DNA of 64,000 nt from Pseudomonadota bacterium (GTDB lineage: Bacteria; Pseudomonadota; Alphaproteobacteria; Rhodobacterales; Rhodobacteraceae): contig JAIUPC010000012.1 in assembly GCA_020161655.1 (NCBI GenBank), positions 124,001-188,000 on the forward strand, written 5' to 3'. The notes under the pieces are model-generated. The model made no database searches, had not been told where the DNA came from, and saw only the letters and a list, made by a program, of their open reading frames with translations. Numbering within the stretch: position 1 is the stretch's first letter; every line of letters starts with the position of its first letter. The position numbers and the translations under genes are program-made. Shown one piece after another: positions 37,048 through 45,003 of this stretch.

Positions 37048-37800
37048 TCAGGCGACGGTTTCTTCCTCGGGCGCCACTTCAAGTGCGCCAAGGTCGATAC
37101 CGGCGGCGCCCATCTGCGCCGACATGCCGTCAAGGGCGGCACGGCTGACGAGGTCGCAGTAAAGCGCGATGGCGCGGGCCGCGTCGTCATTGCCGGGGAT
37201 GACATAGTCAACGCCCTTCGGCGAGCAGTTGGTGTCGACGATGGCGACGACCGGGATGCCCAGTTTCTGCGCTTCGAGGATGGCGAGGTCTTCCTTGTTC
37301 ACGTCGATGATGAACAGAAGGTCGGGCAGATGGCCCATCTCGCGGATACCGCCGAGCGAGGCCTGAAGCTTCGCCTGCTCGCGCTCCATCCCGAGACGCT
37401 CTTTCTTGGTCAGGCCTTCAGCGCCCGCACCCATGATCTCGTCGATCTGCTTCAGACGGTTGATCGACTGGGAGACGGTCTTCCAGTTGGTCAGCGTGCC
37501 GCCGAGCCAGCGGTGGTTCATGTAGTACTGCGCGCATTTCTCGGCAGCTTCGGCGATCGCCTTCTGCGCCTGGCGCTTGGTGCCGACGAAGAGGATACGG
37601 CCGCCCTTGGCGACGGTCTCGCGCACGACATTCAGTGCCGCGTCCAGCATCGGAACGGTCTGCGTCAGGTCGATGATGTGGATGCCGTTACGGTCGCCGT
37701 AGATGTATTCGGCCATCCGCGGGTTCCAGCGTTGCGTCTGGTGACCATAGTGTACGCCAGCTTCCAGAAGCTGACGCATAGAGAAATCAGGGAGCGCCAT
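37048..37800 (-). CDS. rpsB: 30S ribosomal protein S2
   Basis: A 250-residue primary ribosomal protein on the small-subunit head/body junction, required for S1 binding. Markers: [49 protein letters not shown] and [23 protein letters not shown]. The ATG at 37800 with AAGGAA six bases upstream starts the canonical [10 protein letters not shown]; the open frame to 37842 adds foreign residues. In its leader, 42 bases upstream, lies a hairpin TCCCCGA / TCGGGGA (37842-37860), which might take part in feedback control by S2. Confidence 0.97.
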   Translation of the reverse strand: MALPDFSMRQLLEAGVHYGHQTQRWNPRMAEYIYGDRNGIHIIDLTQTVPMLDAALNVVRETVAKGGRILFVGTKRQAQKAIAEAAEKCAQYYMNHRWLGGTLTNWKTVSQSINRLKQIDEIMGAGAEGLTKKERLGMEREQAKLQASLGGIREMGHLPDLLFIIDVNKEDLAILEAQKLGIPVVAIVDTNCSPKGVDYVIPGNDDAARAIALYCDLVSRAALDGMSAQMGAAGIDLGALEVAPEEETVA

Positions 37801-37841
37801 GTCCATTTCCTTTCCGGTTTCGCGCCTCGGCGAAGCCATCA

Positions 37842-37860
37842 TCCCCGATCAAGTCGGGGA
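37842..37860 (-). other. hairpin in the rpsB leader
   Basis: Perfect 7-bp stem TCCCCGA / TCGGGGA with a five-base loop in the presumed 5' untranslated region of rpsB. The same stem type appears in the long intergenic repeats at 24171 and 43866, so it may be a dispersed palindrome rather than an S2-specific site. Confidence 0.4.
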
Positions 37861-37981
37861 CAACCGGCGGACGTAGCGGGATTTCTCCCCGCCAAGCCCA
37901 AGCCTCGCCTGTGAAGTAGCGCGCGTTTAAACGATGCGCGCAGGAATGGCAATGGGCGACGATATTGCCTGCGTTGGCGCG

Positions 37982-38932
37982 TCAGCCCGCCGCATGGGCA
38001 CATTGCCCGGCAATCGCCGCGACATGGCGCACATCCGTGCCGCAACAGCCGCCAAGAACGCGAAGGTTGGGAAGGATCGTCATCAGCGCCCGGTAGTCGC
38101 GGGCAAGTTCGGAAATGTCGCCCGCATCAAGCTCGGTCGAATTATCAAGCTCGGCATGGCTCTTGCGCGAGGCATTGGCGCGCACCTGACCCATGCGGCC
38201 AAGCCAGTCGCCGGCCAGCGTCTGGCGGAAATGATCCGGGTGGGCACAGTTCACGCCGTACCAGGCGACGCTGCCATCCGTCGCTGCATCGGTTTCGGCA
38301 ATCGCCTCGCCAAGCGTCTGGCCGGTCAGAAGCCGGCCATCGGTCTCGACAGTGAAGGAAACCACGACGGGGACATCCGCCCTGATAGCCGCCCGCGCGA
38401 TGCCGATGCCTTCGGCCGGGTTGGCGATGGTTGTCGCCGTCACGAAATCCACTCCGGCACCGGCGAGCGAGCGGACCTGTTGCCCATGCGCCTCCTCCGC
38501 TTCGGCAGCATCCAGCATCCGGTCCGGCGCATAGGCATCGCCATGCGGCCCGACCACGCCCTCGAAGACTATATCCACGCCACGCGCCTCGGGTGAGGCG
38601 GCGATGGTCCGGGCGAAACTCACGGCGTCCCGATTGATGGCCTCGATGTCACCCTCGGACAGCCCCATGATCTCGCCCCAGCCCTTGCCGGATCGCCAGG
38701 TGACCGTGCCAAGGACAAAGCCCGCGCCATGCGTCCGCGCTTCGGCCAGATAGCCGGCGAAGTAGCGCCTTAGGCTCTCGCGGCCCGCCTCGCTTTCCAG
38801 AAGCGGGAAAGACGCGAAATGCGGCAGGTCGATCCCGTCGAGAAAGATCAGCGTGGTCTCCATCCCGCCATCGGAAAGCCAGACCTTGTCGGACATGCGC
38901 GCCTGAAGATCGCGCAGCTTGAGGCTCTGCAT
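37982..38932 (-). CDS. homocysteine S-methyltransferase family protein
   Basis: A 316-residue zinc enzyme of the pfam S-methyltrans type. The barrel opens with LSDGGMETTLIFLDG; zinc ligands lie in YGVNCAHPDHF and VLGGCCGTDVRH. It transfers a methyl group to homocysteine from S-methylmethionine, betaine or a similar donor, giving methionine. The ATG at 38932 has AAGGG nine bases ahead. The open frame up to 39013 is unsupported. The leader holds a short CCCGCT / AGCGGG hairpin (38961-38976) but no SAM-riboswitch pattern I recognise. Confidence 0.88.
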   Translation of the reverse strand: MQSLKLRDLQARMSDKVWLSDGGMETTLIFLDGIDLPHFASFPLLESEAGRESLRRYFAGYLAEARTHGAGFVLGTVTWRSGKGWGEIMGLSEGDIEAINRDAVSFARTIAASPEARGVDIVFEGVVGPHGDAYAPDRMLDAAEAEEAHGQQVRSLAGAGVDFVTATTIANPAEGIGIARAAIRADVPVVVSFTVETDGRLLTGQTLGEAIAETDAATDGSVAWYGVNCAHPDHFRQTLAGDWLGRMGQVRANASRKSHAELDNSTELDAGDISELARDYRALMTILPNLRVLGGCCGTDVRHVAAIAGQCAHAAG

Positions 38933-39046
38933 ATCCGTTTTCCCTTGGCTCTGGCTCAGACCCGCTGGGCAGCGGGGGCTGACCGCAAGACGCAACTCAC
39001 TCGGCAATGGCACGAAAGGCTTGTCCCTGGATCGGCACAGGGCCGC

Positions 39047-39727
39047 TCAGATCGTGTGGACCCACTGGACCAGCGGCATCAGTCTCCGGCAGCGGCTCAG
39101 GACCTCGTCCACCGCCTCGGGGCCATGGATCCAGTTCGGCATGATCTGGCTGTCCATGGTGCGCACGACCAGCCCCTTGTAGCGCAAGAGGAAGTCCCAT
39201 TCCGGTTCGTGGTCATGGCCCTTGGGCACCGTCTTCAAGGGCGGCTCGTCAAGGTAGCAGCCGATATGGCGCGCCTCCTCGATGGCGGCGAGAAGCTTAT
39301 CGCGCGCCTCCTTGTTCTGGAGCCTCTGGCGGTAGTGGCCAAGGACCGGCCCGGCGAAGGCAAAGCGTCCGGCACCGTAGCCGATACCGTCTGGGCGGAT
39401 GACGAAATGGAAGCCCGCGCCGCGGTTCGGATGGTCGCCCGGCCAGAAGATCAGGTGGAGCCATGGCTCATAGGGCGCCTTGTCGGCGGAAAACCTCGTG
39501 TCCCGATTGATCCGGCGGAGCGAGGCATTGACCTTGGCCTCGGCCTTCATCTCAGGCGACATCGCCGCCATGCCGGGGGCGAGCGCCTTGACGAAGGCGA
39601 CGGCAGGCCCAAGCCAGTAGGTCTCATACCGTTCCTTGTTGGCCTCGAACCATGACCGGCGGTTATGGGCCGAAAGCTCGGTGAGGAAGGCAAAGGTTTC
39701 GGTGGGGAAACCGGTGAAGCTGGACAT
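39047..39727 (-). CDS. DUF2461 family protein
   Basis: A 226-residue protein of DUF2461, recognised by FPTETFAFLTELSAHNRRSW, SLRRINRDTRFSADKAPYEP and HFVIRPDGIGYGAGRF. The family has no assigned reaction. The ATG at 39727 is preceded by AAGGAAGGACC; the open frame continues 275 codons upstream, but that part is antisense to psuK and the cupin gene. No signal peptide. It is divergent from the cupin gene and 114 bases ahead of the methyltransferase, possibly cotranscribed with it. Confidence 0.88.
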   Translation of the reverse strand: MSSFTGFPTETFAFLTELSAHNRRSWFEANKERYETYWLGPAVAFVKALAPGMAAMSPEMKAEAKVNASLRRINRDTRFSADKAPYEPWLHLIFWPGDHPNRGAGFHFVIRPDGIGYGAGRFAFAGPVLGHYRQRLQNKEARDKLLAAIEEARHIGCYLDEPPLKTVPKGHDHEPEWDFLLRYKGLVVRTMDSQIMPNWIHGPEAVDEVLSRCRRLMPLVQWVHTI

Positions 39728-39799
39728 GGCAGGCGGTCCTTCCTTGTCACGGGCATTCGATGATCCGAGTATACGCGCATCCATCGAAAGGACCAGATC

Positions 39800-40132
39800 A
39801 TGCCGCTGCCCGAATTCATCCGCGCCTTTCCCTCCGTCGCCCTCCCCTTCCCCGACGAGGTCGTCTCCACCAACGTCCTCCGCTCGGGCGCGGGCCTCGC
39901 GGTCTTCTTCACCTTTCACCGCGACATGGACCTGCCCTTCCATTCCCACAAGGCGCAATGGGGCACGGTGCTTGAGGGCGAGATCGAGTTCACCATCGGC
40001 GGCGCAACGCGGACCTACCGCGCGGGTGAGAGCTATTCGATTGGCGCGGGCGTCGTCCATGGCGGGAAGATCAAGGCCGGGACCGTGGCGCTCGACATCT
40101 TCGAAGAGCCTGACCGCTATCCCTTGCGCTGA
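39800..40132 (+). CDS. small cupin-domain protein
   Basis: A 110-residue single cupin. Motif 1 is LPFHSHKAQWGTVLEGEIEF and motif 2 GESYSIGAGVVHGG, retaining two metal-binding histidines plus a third in the second motif. Such small cupins bind metals or sugars, or act as epimerases or oxygenases, so the role is open. It lies 45 bases before psuK on the same strand and could belong to the pseudouridine operon, though no known cupin is needed there. Confidence 0.8.
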   Translation: MPLPEFIRAFPSVALPFPDEVVSTNVLRSGAGLAVFFTFHRDMDLPFHSHKAQWGTVLEGEIEFTIGGATRTYRAGESYSIGAGVVHGGKIKAGTVALDIFEEPDRYPLR

Positions 40133-40177
40133 TGGGGCGGTCTTGCCGGGCAGAAGAAAAGCCGGCATGACGGCGGG

Positions 40178-41071
40178 ATGAGCGCGCCCGTCGACATCCT
40201 CTGCATCGGTTCGGTCCTTTGGGACATCATCGGCCGCACGCCCGCGCATATGGCGCCTGGCGCCGATGTGCCGGGTCGGATCACGCGGCTGCCCGGCGGC
40301 GTCGCCATGAACCTTGCGATGACCTTCGCCCGCTTCGGCCTTCGCCCCGCTTTGCTCAGCGCACTTGGCCGCGATGCCGAGGGCGACGATCTGGTGGCGG
40401 CGGCGCAAAGGCTCGGCCTTGTCACCGACCATCTCTATCGGTCGGAGGACCTGCCGACCGACCGCTACATGGCGGTCGAGGGCGCGAACGGCCTGATCGC
40501 CGCCATCGCCGACGCCCATTCGCTTGAAGCGGCGGGGGCGAAGATCCTGCAACCGCTCGGCGACGGAACCCTTGGGCGTGAGGGCGCGCCGTGGAACGGG
40601 TTGATCGCGCTCGACGGCAACCTGACGACCGGGCTTCTCTCTGACATCGCCCGCTCACCGCTTTTCGCCGCCGCCGATCTGCGCGTGGCGCCCGCCAGCC
40701 CCGGCAAGGCCGAACGGCTCCTGCCGCTCCTGCCGCTCGCCAATGCCACGCTCTACGTCAATCTCGAGGAGGCAGGCATCCTCTGCCAGACGCGGTTCGC
40801 CGCGGCGCCTGAGGCGGCGGCGGCGCTGCTGGCCCGCGGCGCCCGGCGCGTCCTTGTGACGAATGGAGGCGGGGCAACCGCCGATGGCGCGCCCGAAGGC
40901 GTGATCGCCGCCGAACCGCCGCCGGTCCTCGTCACCCGCGTCACTGGCGCCGGCGACACCTTCATGGCTGCCCATGTCGTGGCCGTAAGGCGCGGCGCGG
41001 ACCGGACGGCAGCCCTTCAGGCCGCGCTCGATGCCGCTGCGCAATATGTCTCAGGAGATATCGGATCATGA
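40178..41071 (+). CDS. psuK: pseudouridine kinase (PfkB family)
   Basis: A 297-residue ribokinase-like enzyme that phosphorylates pseudouridine at O-5'. N-terminal motif RLPGGVAMNLAMTFARFG binds the ribosyl part, and the C-terminal catalytic motif TRVTGAGDTFMAAH carries the base aspartate. PfkB kinases vary in substrate, but the ATGA overlap with psuG makes the assignment firm. Together they dismantle pseudouridine from RNA turnover to uracil and ribose-5-P. A pseudouridine importer is not visible next to the pair. Confidence 0.88.
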   Translation: MSAPVDILCIGSVLWDIIGRTPAHMAPGADVPGRITRLPGGVAMNLAMTFARFGLRPALLSALGRDAEGDDLVAAAQRLGLVTDHLYRSEDLPTDRYMAVEGANGLIAAIADAHSLEAAGAKILQPLGDGTLGREGAPWNGLIALDGNLTTGLLSDIARSPLFAAADLRVAPASPGKAERLLPLLPLANATLYVNLEEAGILCQTRFAAAPEAAAALLARGARRVLVTNGGGATADGAPEGVIAAEPPPVLVTRVTGAGDTFMAAHVVAVRRGADRTAALQAALDAAAQYVSGDIGS

Positions 41072-41985
41072 CCGCCCTGCCCCTCTCGTTTTCACCGGAA
41101 GTCGCGGCAGCCCAAGCCAATGGCGCGCCCATCGTGGCGCTTGAATCGACAATCATCACCCACGGCATGCCATTCCCGCAGAATCTGGAAACGGCACGGC
41201 GGGTGGAGGCAGAGGTCCGCGCTGCCGGTGCCACTCCCGCCACCATCGCTGTCATGGCGGGCCGCATCCATGTCGGCCTTGACGACGGCACGCTCGAACG
41301 CCTTGCCCGCACCCCAGATGCGATGAAGCTGTCGCGCGCTGATCTCGCCGCCTGCCTCACCTCGGGGCGGACCGGCGCCACCACCGTCGCCGCCACGATG
41401 ATCGGCGCCCATCTCGCCGGGATCGGCGTCTTCGCCACCGGCGGCATCGGCGGCGTCCATCGCGGCGCGGAGACGAGCTTCGATGTCTCCGCCGATCTTC
41501 ATGAGCTGGCGAAAACCCCGGTGACCGTGGTGGCCGCCGGCGCCAAGGCGATCCTCGACCTGCCGAAGACGCTGGAGCTTCTGGAAACCCTCGGCGTGCC
41601 GGTCATCGCCTTTGGTCAGGACGACTTCCCCGCCTTCTGGTCGCGCGCCTCGGGCCTTACTGCCCCCCTCAGGATGGACAGCGCGACCGAGATCGCTGCC
41701 GCGCAGATGATGCGGGCGCGGCTTGGCCTCATCGGCGGCCAACTTGTCGCCAACCCGATCCCTGAGGCGGCGGAGATCCCGCGCGAGGAGATCGTGCCGC
41801 ATATCGAACGGGCGCTGGCAGAGGCCGCCGCCCAAGGCATCGCCGCCAAGGCGGTGACGCCCTTCCTACTGCAACGCATCTTCGAACTGACCGGTGGCCG
41901 CTCGCTTGAGGCCAATATCGCCCTTGTCCTCAACAACGCCCGGCTTGGCGCGGCCATCGCCCGCGCGCTTGCATCGATGCACTGA
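41068..41985 (+). CDS. psuG: pseudouridine-5'-phosphate glycosidase
   Basis: A 305-residue metal-dependent lyase that breaks the C-C glycosidic bond of pseudouridine-5'-P, yielding uracil and ribose-5-P. Strong family markers: VALESTIITHGMPFPQN, FATGGIGGVHRGAETSFDVSAD, the catalytic-lysine stretch AGAKAILDLPKTLE, and VANPIPEAAEIP. Standard length. It overlaps psuK by four bases and ends 73 bases before a DUF502 gene. Confidence 0.95.
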   Translation: MTALPLSFSPEVAAAQANGAPIVALESTIITHGMPFPQNLETARRVEAEVRAAGATPATIAVMAGRIHVGLDDGTLERLARTPDAMKLSRADLAACLTSGRTGATTVAATMIGAHLAGIGVFATGGIGGVHRGAETSFDVSADLHELAKTPVTVVAAGAKAILDLPKTLELLETLGVPVIAFGQDDFPAFWSRASGLTAPLRMDSATEIAAAQMMRARLGLIGGQLVANPIPEAAEIPREEIVPHIERALAEAAAQGIAAKAVTPFLLQRIFELTGGRSLEANIALVLNNARLGAAIARALASMH

Positions 41986-42058
41986 AACAACGACGACCGG
42001 CGGCAATTGCAGAGACCCGGCGCTGCCCTTAGTGTCGCACCGTTAGTGGGGACTGCAC

Positions 42059-42772
42059 ATGGCCAATGAAACAAAGGCGTCAGAGCCGCAGATACACTTG
42101 CGCCGACGCGGACCGCTGGGCGCCTTTCGCTCGAACTTCCTGACGGGGCTTGCCGTTCTTCTGCCCATCGGCCTGACGATCTGGCTCATCTGGGTGGCGG
42201 TCGGCTGGATCGACAGCTGGATCCTGCCGTTCATCCCGCACGCCTGGCAGCCGGACACGCTGATGGAGCGCTACTTCGGCGAGAAGCCACCCTTTTCCAT
42301 TCGCGGCGTCGGCGTCATCATCTTCCTCGTGTTCACGGTCCTCGTCGGCTGGATCGCCAAGGGCATCATCGGAAGATCGCTCATCGCCTGGGGCGAAGGC
42401 ATCGTCGGCCGGATGCCCTTCGTGCGGTCGATCTACAACGCGCTGAAGCAGTTCGCCCAATCCGTCCTGACCCAGGGCGACGCCAAGTTCGACAAGGCCT
42501 GCCTGATCGAGTACCCACGGAAGGGCGTCTGGTCCGTCGGTTTCGTCTCCACCCCCGCCCGCGGTGAACTCGCCGAAAGCATTCCCGACGACGATGATAT
42601 CCTGACGGTCTTCCTGGCGATGAATCTCCTGCCGCCGTCGGGGTTTCTGGTCTTCGTGCCGCGCCGCGACGTGATCATCCTGAACCGGATGACGGTGGAG
42701 GACACCGCCAAGCTCGTCATCTCCGCCGGCCTCGTCTATCCGGAGCCGAGCGGCGCGCCCTCAACCAAATAG
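42059..42772 (+). CDS. DUF502 membrane protein
   Basis: A 237-residue inner-membrane protein of DUF502. Two N-terminal helices (FLTGLAVLLPIGLTIWLIWV and GVGVIIFLVFTVLVGWIAKG) are followed by the family stretch VRSIYNALKQFAQSVL and a long cytoplasmic or periplasmic tail containing VGFVSTPARGEL and FVPRRDVIIL. The function is unknown. The ATG at 42059 is the first in frame. Its last 12 bases overlap the end of the convergent patatin gene. Confidence 0.9.
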   Translation: MANETKASEPQIHLRRRGPLGAFRSNFLTGLAVLLPIGLTIWLIWVAVGWIDSWILPFIPHAWQPDTLMERYFGEKPPFSIRGVGVIIFLVFTVLVGWIAKGIIGRSLIAWGEGIVGRMPFVRSIYNALKQFAQSVLTQGDAKFDKACLIEYPRKGVWSVGFVSTPARGELAESIPDDDDILTVFLAMNLLPPSGFLVFVPRRDVIILNRMTVEDTAKLVISAGLVYPEPSGAPSTK

Positions 42773-43798
42773 AGCCGGCAGGTCGACCGTGCTCTTGCGG
42801 TTGATCTCGCCCGCGTCTTCCGCAAGGAACCGCTCCGCCGCCGCCTGCCCTGCCTCCTTCAGCGCGAAAAGAAGCCCCGGCCAGGGCGTCAGCTTGCTCG
42901 ACGCCGTCAGCGATCCCATCAGCCCGTCATCGGCGATGAGATGGACAAGCACATCCTTCATCACGCCTTCCTGCACCTGCCCCTTCGCGATCAGCTCATT
43001 CACGAAATGAATGGCGCGAAACTCCGACAGGAGCGAGGCGTTGAAGCTGATCTCGTTGATCCGGTCCTGCACATCGGCAACGCTGTGCGGCACTGCCTCA
43101 CGCACCAGGGGGTTGATGTTGATGACGACGATGTCGCGCGGGAGCGCAAGGTCGTAAAGAGGGAAGAGCGCCGGGTTGCCGGTATAGCCGCCATCCCAAT
43201 AGGCCTCGCGCCGCCCGGTCGCCGCATCGACGATCTCGACCGCCTGGAAGAGTGTCGGCAGACAGGCCGAGGCAAGGATCGCCTCCGCCGAGATATCGGC
43301 CCCGGAAAACACCCGGATCTTGCCGGTCCGCACATTGGTCGCGGCAACGAAGAAGGCCGGGCCGTCCAGGTCGGTCATGTGGCGGCTGTTGAACTTCTCG
43401 GCGATGGGCGCCAGCGGGTTCGAATAGAACCAGCCATAGTCATAGGGGCTGAAAAGCCGCGCCCAGGTCTCGGCGGGCGAAAACGGCGCGAAACGCTCGG
43501 TCAGGTCGCCCCAGACCCCGGCCAGCGGCAGCATGGCCCGGAACCAGCCCGCCATCCGCATGTCGCCGACGGCGCCGATCTCGCCCCAGAGCCAGTCGAG
43601 GTTCTCCCGCGCCGCCTCTCGCCCGCCCATCATCAGCCCGCATTTCAGCGCAGCCCCGTTCAGCGCGCCCGCCGAAGTGCCGGTGATCCCGGCGATCTCG
43701 ATCGTCTCGTCCTGCAAGAGCCGGTCGAGCACACCCCAGGTGAAGGCGCCATGCGCCCCTCCGCCCTGCAATGCGAGGTTGATCCGCCGGGTCTTCAT
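42761..43798 (-). CDS. patatin-like phospholipase family protein
   Basis: A 345-residue serine lipase/acyl hydrolase. The oxyanion loop is LALQGGGAHGAFTWG, the nucleophile elbow is GITGTSAGALNG and the catalytic aspartate lies in YWDGGYTGNPALF; together these make the Ser-Asp dyad. It is RssA-like in size and lacks a signal peptide. The ATG at 43798 has GGAG eight bases ahead; an ATG at 43813 is the alternative. Upstream lies repeat copy 3 and then the dehydrogenase gene on the same strand. Role in polyhydroxybutyrate or membrane-lipid turnover is a guess from the neighbour. Confidence 0.9.
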   Translation of the reverse strand: MKTRRINLALQGGGAHGAFTWGVLDRLLQDETIEIAGITGTSAGALNGAALKCGLMMGGREAARENLDWLWGEIGAVGDMRMAGWFRAMLPLAGVWGDLTERFAPFSPAETWARLFSPYDYGWFYSNPLAPIAEKFNSRHMTDLDGPAFFVAATNVRTGKIRVFSGADISAEAILASACLPTLFQAVEIVDAATGRREAYWDGGYTGNPALFPLYDLALPRDIVVININPLVREAVPHSVADVQDRINEISFNASLLSEFRAIHFVNELIAKGQVQEGVMKDVLVHLIADDGLMGSLTASSKLTPWPGLLFALKEAGQAAAERFLAEDAGEINRKSTVDLPALFG

Positions 43799-43814
43799 CC
43801 CCGCCATCTCCATT

Positions 43815-43886
43815 CATCTTGCCAGAAATACCTCGGGGGTGTGGGGGCAGCGCCCCCACCGGATCGCCCCGGACTTGATCCGGGGC
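43815..43886. repeat. intergenic repeat, copy 3, with two strong hairpins
   Basis: Begins CATCTTGCCAGAAATACC. Contains a perfect 8-bp stem GTGGGGGC / GCCCCCAC (43841-43859) and an 8-bp stem GCCCCGGA / TCCGGGGC (43866-43886). It closely matches copy 2 and resembles copy 1. It lies between the dehydrogenase stop and the patatin start, both on the minus strand. Confidence 0.75.
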
Positions 43887-43895
43887 GAAACCCCG

Positions 43896-44666
43896 TCACA
43901 TCGCGGTCCAGCCGCCGTCGACGCTGATCGTCGTGCCGGTGATCTGCGCCGCCGCGTCGGAACAGAGGAATACCGCCGTGCCGCCGATCTCCTCCACCGT
44001 GGCGAACTGGCGCGAGGGCTGGCGTTGCAGCATGACCTCGCGGATCACCGTCTCGCGGTCCATGCTATGCGCCTTCATCTGGTCGGGGATCTGCGCCTCC
44101 ACCAGGGGCGTCAGCACATAGCCGGGGCAGATCGCATTGGCGGTGATGCCCTTGCCCGCCACTTCCAGCGCCACGGTCTTCGTAAGGCCGACGACACCGT
44201 GCTTGGCCGCGACATAGGCCGACTTGAAGGGCGAGGCGGTCAGCCCGTGCGCCGAGGCGATGTTGACGATCCGGCCCCAGCCCTTGGCCCTCATCCCCGG
44301 CAGCGCCGCCGCCGTGGTATGGAAGGCCGAGGTCAGGTTGATGGCGATGATGGCGTTCCACTTCTCGACCGGAAAATCCTCGATCGCCGCGACATGCTGG
44401 ATGCCGGCATTGTTGACGAGGATGTCGCAGCCGCCGGCCTTCTCGACCAGCGCGCGGCAATCCTCGCCCTTCGACATGTCGGCCTGGATGTAGCGCGCCT
44501 TGACGCCGAATTCGGCGCCGAGATCGGCGGCAAGCTTGTGATCGGCCTCGCTGTCGGTGAAGGAGTTCAGGACCACATCCGCCCCCGCCCGCGCCAGTTC
44601 GCGGGCCGCGCCAAGGCCGATGCCGGAGTTGGAGCCGGTGATGATCGCAGTCTTGCCGGAAAGCAT
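43896..44666 (-). CDS. bdhA: 3-hydroxybutyrate dehydrogenase (SDR family)
   Basis: A 256-residue short-chain dehydrogenase that oxidises D-3-hydroxybutyrate to acetoacetate with NAD, the step after polyhydroxybutyrate depolymerisation. Rossmann motif AIITGSNSGIGLGAAREL, NNAG in ILVNNAGIQHVAAIEDFP, catalytic Tyr/Lys in SAYVAAKHGVVG, and the subgroup-specific NAICPGYVLTPLVEAQI and final TTISVDGGWTAM. Start MLSGKTAI at 44666 with GAGG six bases ahead; the longer frame to 44747 is not conserved in character. Confidence 0.92.
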   Translation of the reverse strand: MLSGKTAIITGSNSGIGLGAARELARAGADVVLNSFTDSEADHKLAADLGAEFGVKARYIQADMSKGEDCRALVEKAGGCDILVNNAGIQHVAAIEDFPVEKWNAIIAINLTSAFHTTAAALPGMRAKGWGRIVNIASAHGLTASPFKSAYVAAKHGVVGLTKTVALEVAGKGITANAICPGYVLTPLVEAQIPDQMKAHSMDRETVIREVMLQRQPSRQFATVEEIGGTAVFLCSDAAAQITGTTISVDGGWTAM

Positions 44667-44818
44667 GGGAAACCTCGTTTCTGCAAATGTCCGGCAAAGG
44701 TGTAATTGCTGCGCCTGCGAAATGCACCCCGAATCCGGCGGCGTCACGCGGTGTTGTCAGCCCGGGATCTTCTCCCATGGGGCGAGCCTTCCGCCGCTGC
44801 CTGCACCGGACGGGGAAT
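44667..44818. other. upstream region of bdhA
   Basis: About 150 bases between bdhA and the small-RNA terminator. Together with the small-RNA region it makes a gap of some 340 bases without protein genes. It presumably holds the bdhA promoter; I could not pick a convincing -35/-10 pair or any repeat. Confidence 0.3.
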
Positions 44819-44893
44819 AAAAAAACGCCCGCACGAAGCGGGCGTTAAGTTATTGAGGCAGGTTTCATACAGGCAAGAAACCTATCGAGCAGT
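44819..44893 (-). ncRNA. candidate small RNA with own promoter and terminator
   Basis: On the minus strand a promoter-like TTGGAC (44928-44923), exact 17-base spacer and TATAAA (44905-44900) point to a start near 44893. The roughly 75-base transcript would form AGGTTTC / GAAACCT (44859-44882) and end in an intrinsic terminator: 7-bp CGCCCGC / GCGGGCG stem, TTCGT loop and seven T (44844-44819). No minus-strand protein gene lies upstream that could use this terminator. A seven-codon frame (MKPASIT) ends just before it. I do not match it to a named small-RNA family. Confidence 0.6.
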
Positions 44894-44899
44894 GCCTTC

Positions 44900-44928
44900 T
44901 TTATACGCGCTCCTTTGCCGCTGTCCAA
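44900..44928 (-). promoter_or_regulatory. promoter of the candidate small RNA
   Basis: TTGGAC, 17 bases, TATAAA on the minus strand, reading toward the terminator at 44819. On the other strand a second pair TTGAAA (44938-44943), 17 bases, TAGCTT (44961-44966) could drive the binding-protein gene, so the two would be back-to-back. Confidence 0.55.
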
Positions 44929-45003
44929 GCTAAAAGTTTGAAAAGCCAAGGAAGCCCGGCTAGCTTCGGGCCAACAAACCTCGACATGGGCAGTGTCTTC
45001 AAA

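Noticed and set aside
38933-39046. Leader of the homocysteine methyltransferase considered as a SAM or SAH riboswitch
   Set aside because: Only a short CCCGCT / AGCGGG hairpin is visible; none of the conserved riboswitch core sequences I know could be found.
39728-40552. 275-codon N-terminal extension of the DUF2461 gene
   Set aside because: It runs antisense through the cupin and psuK genes; the ATG at 39727 with a good ribosome site gives the family's normal start.
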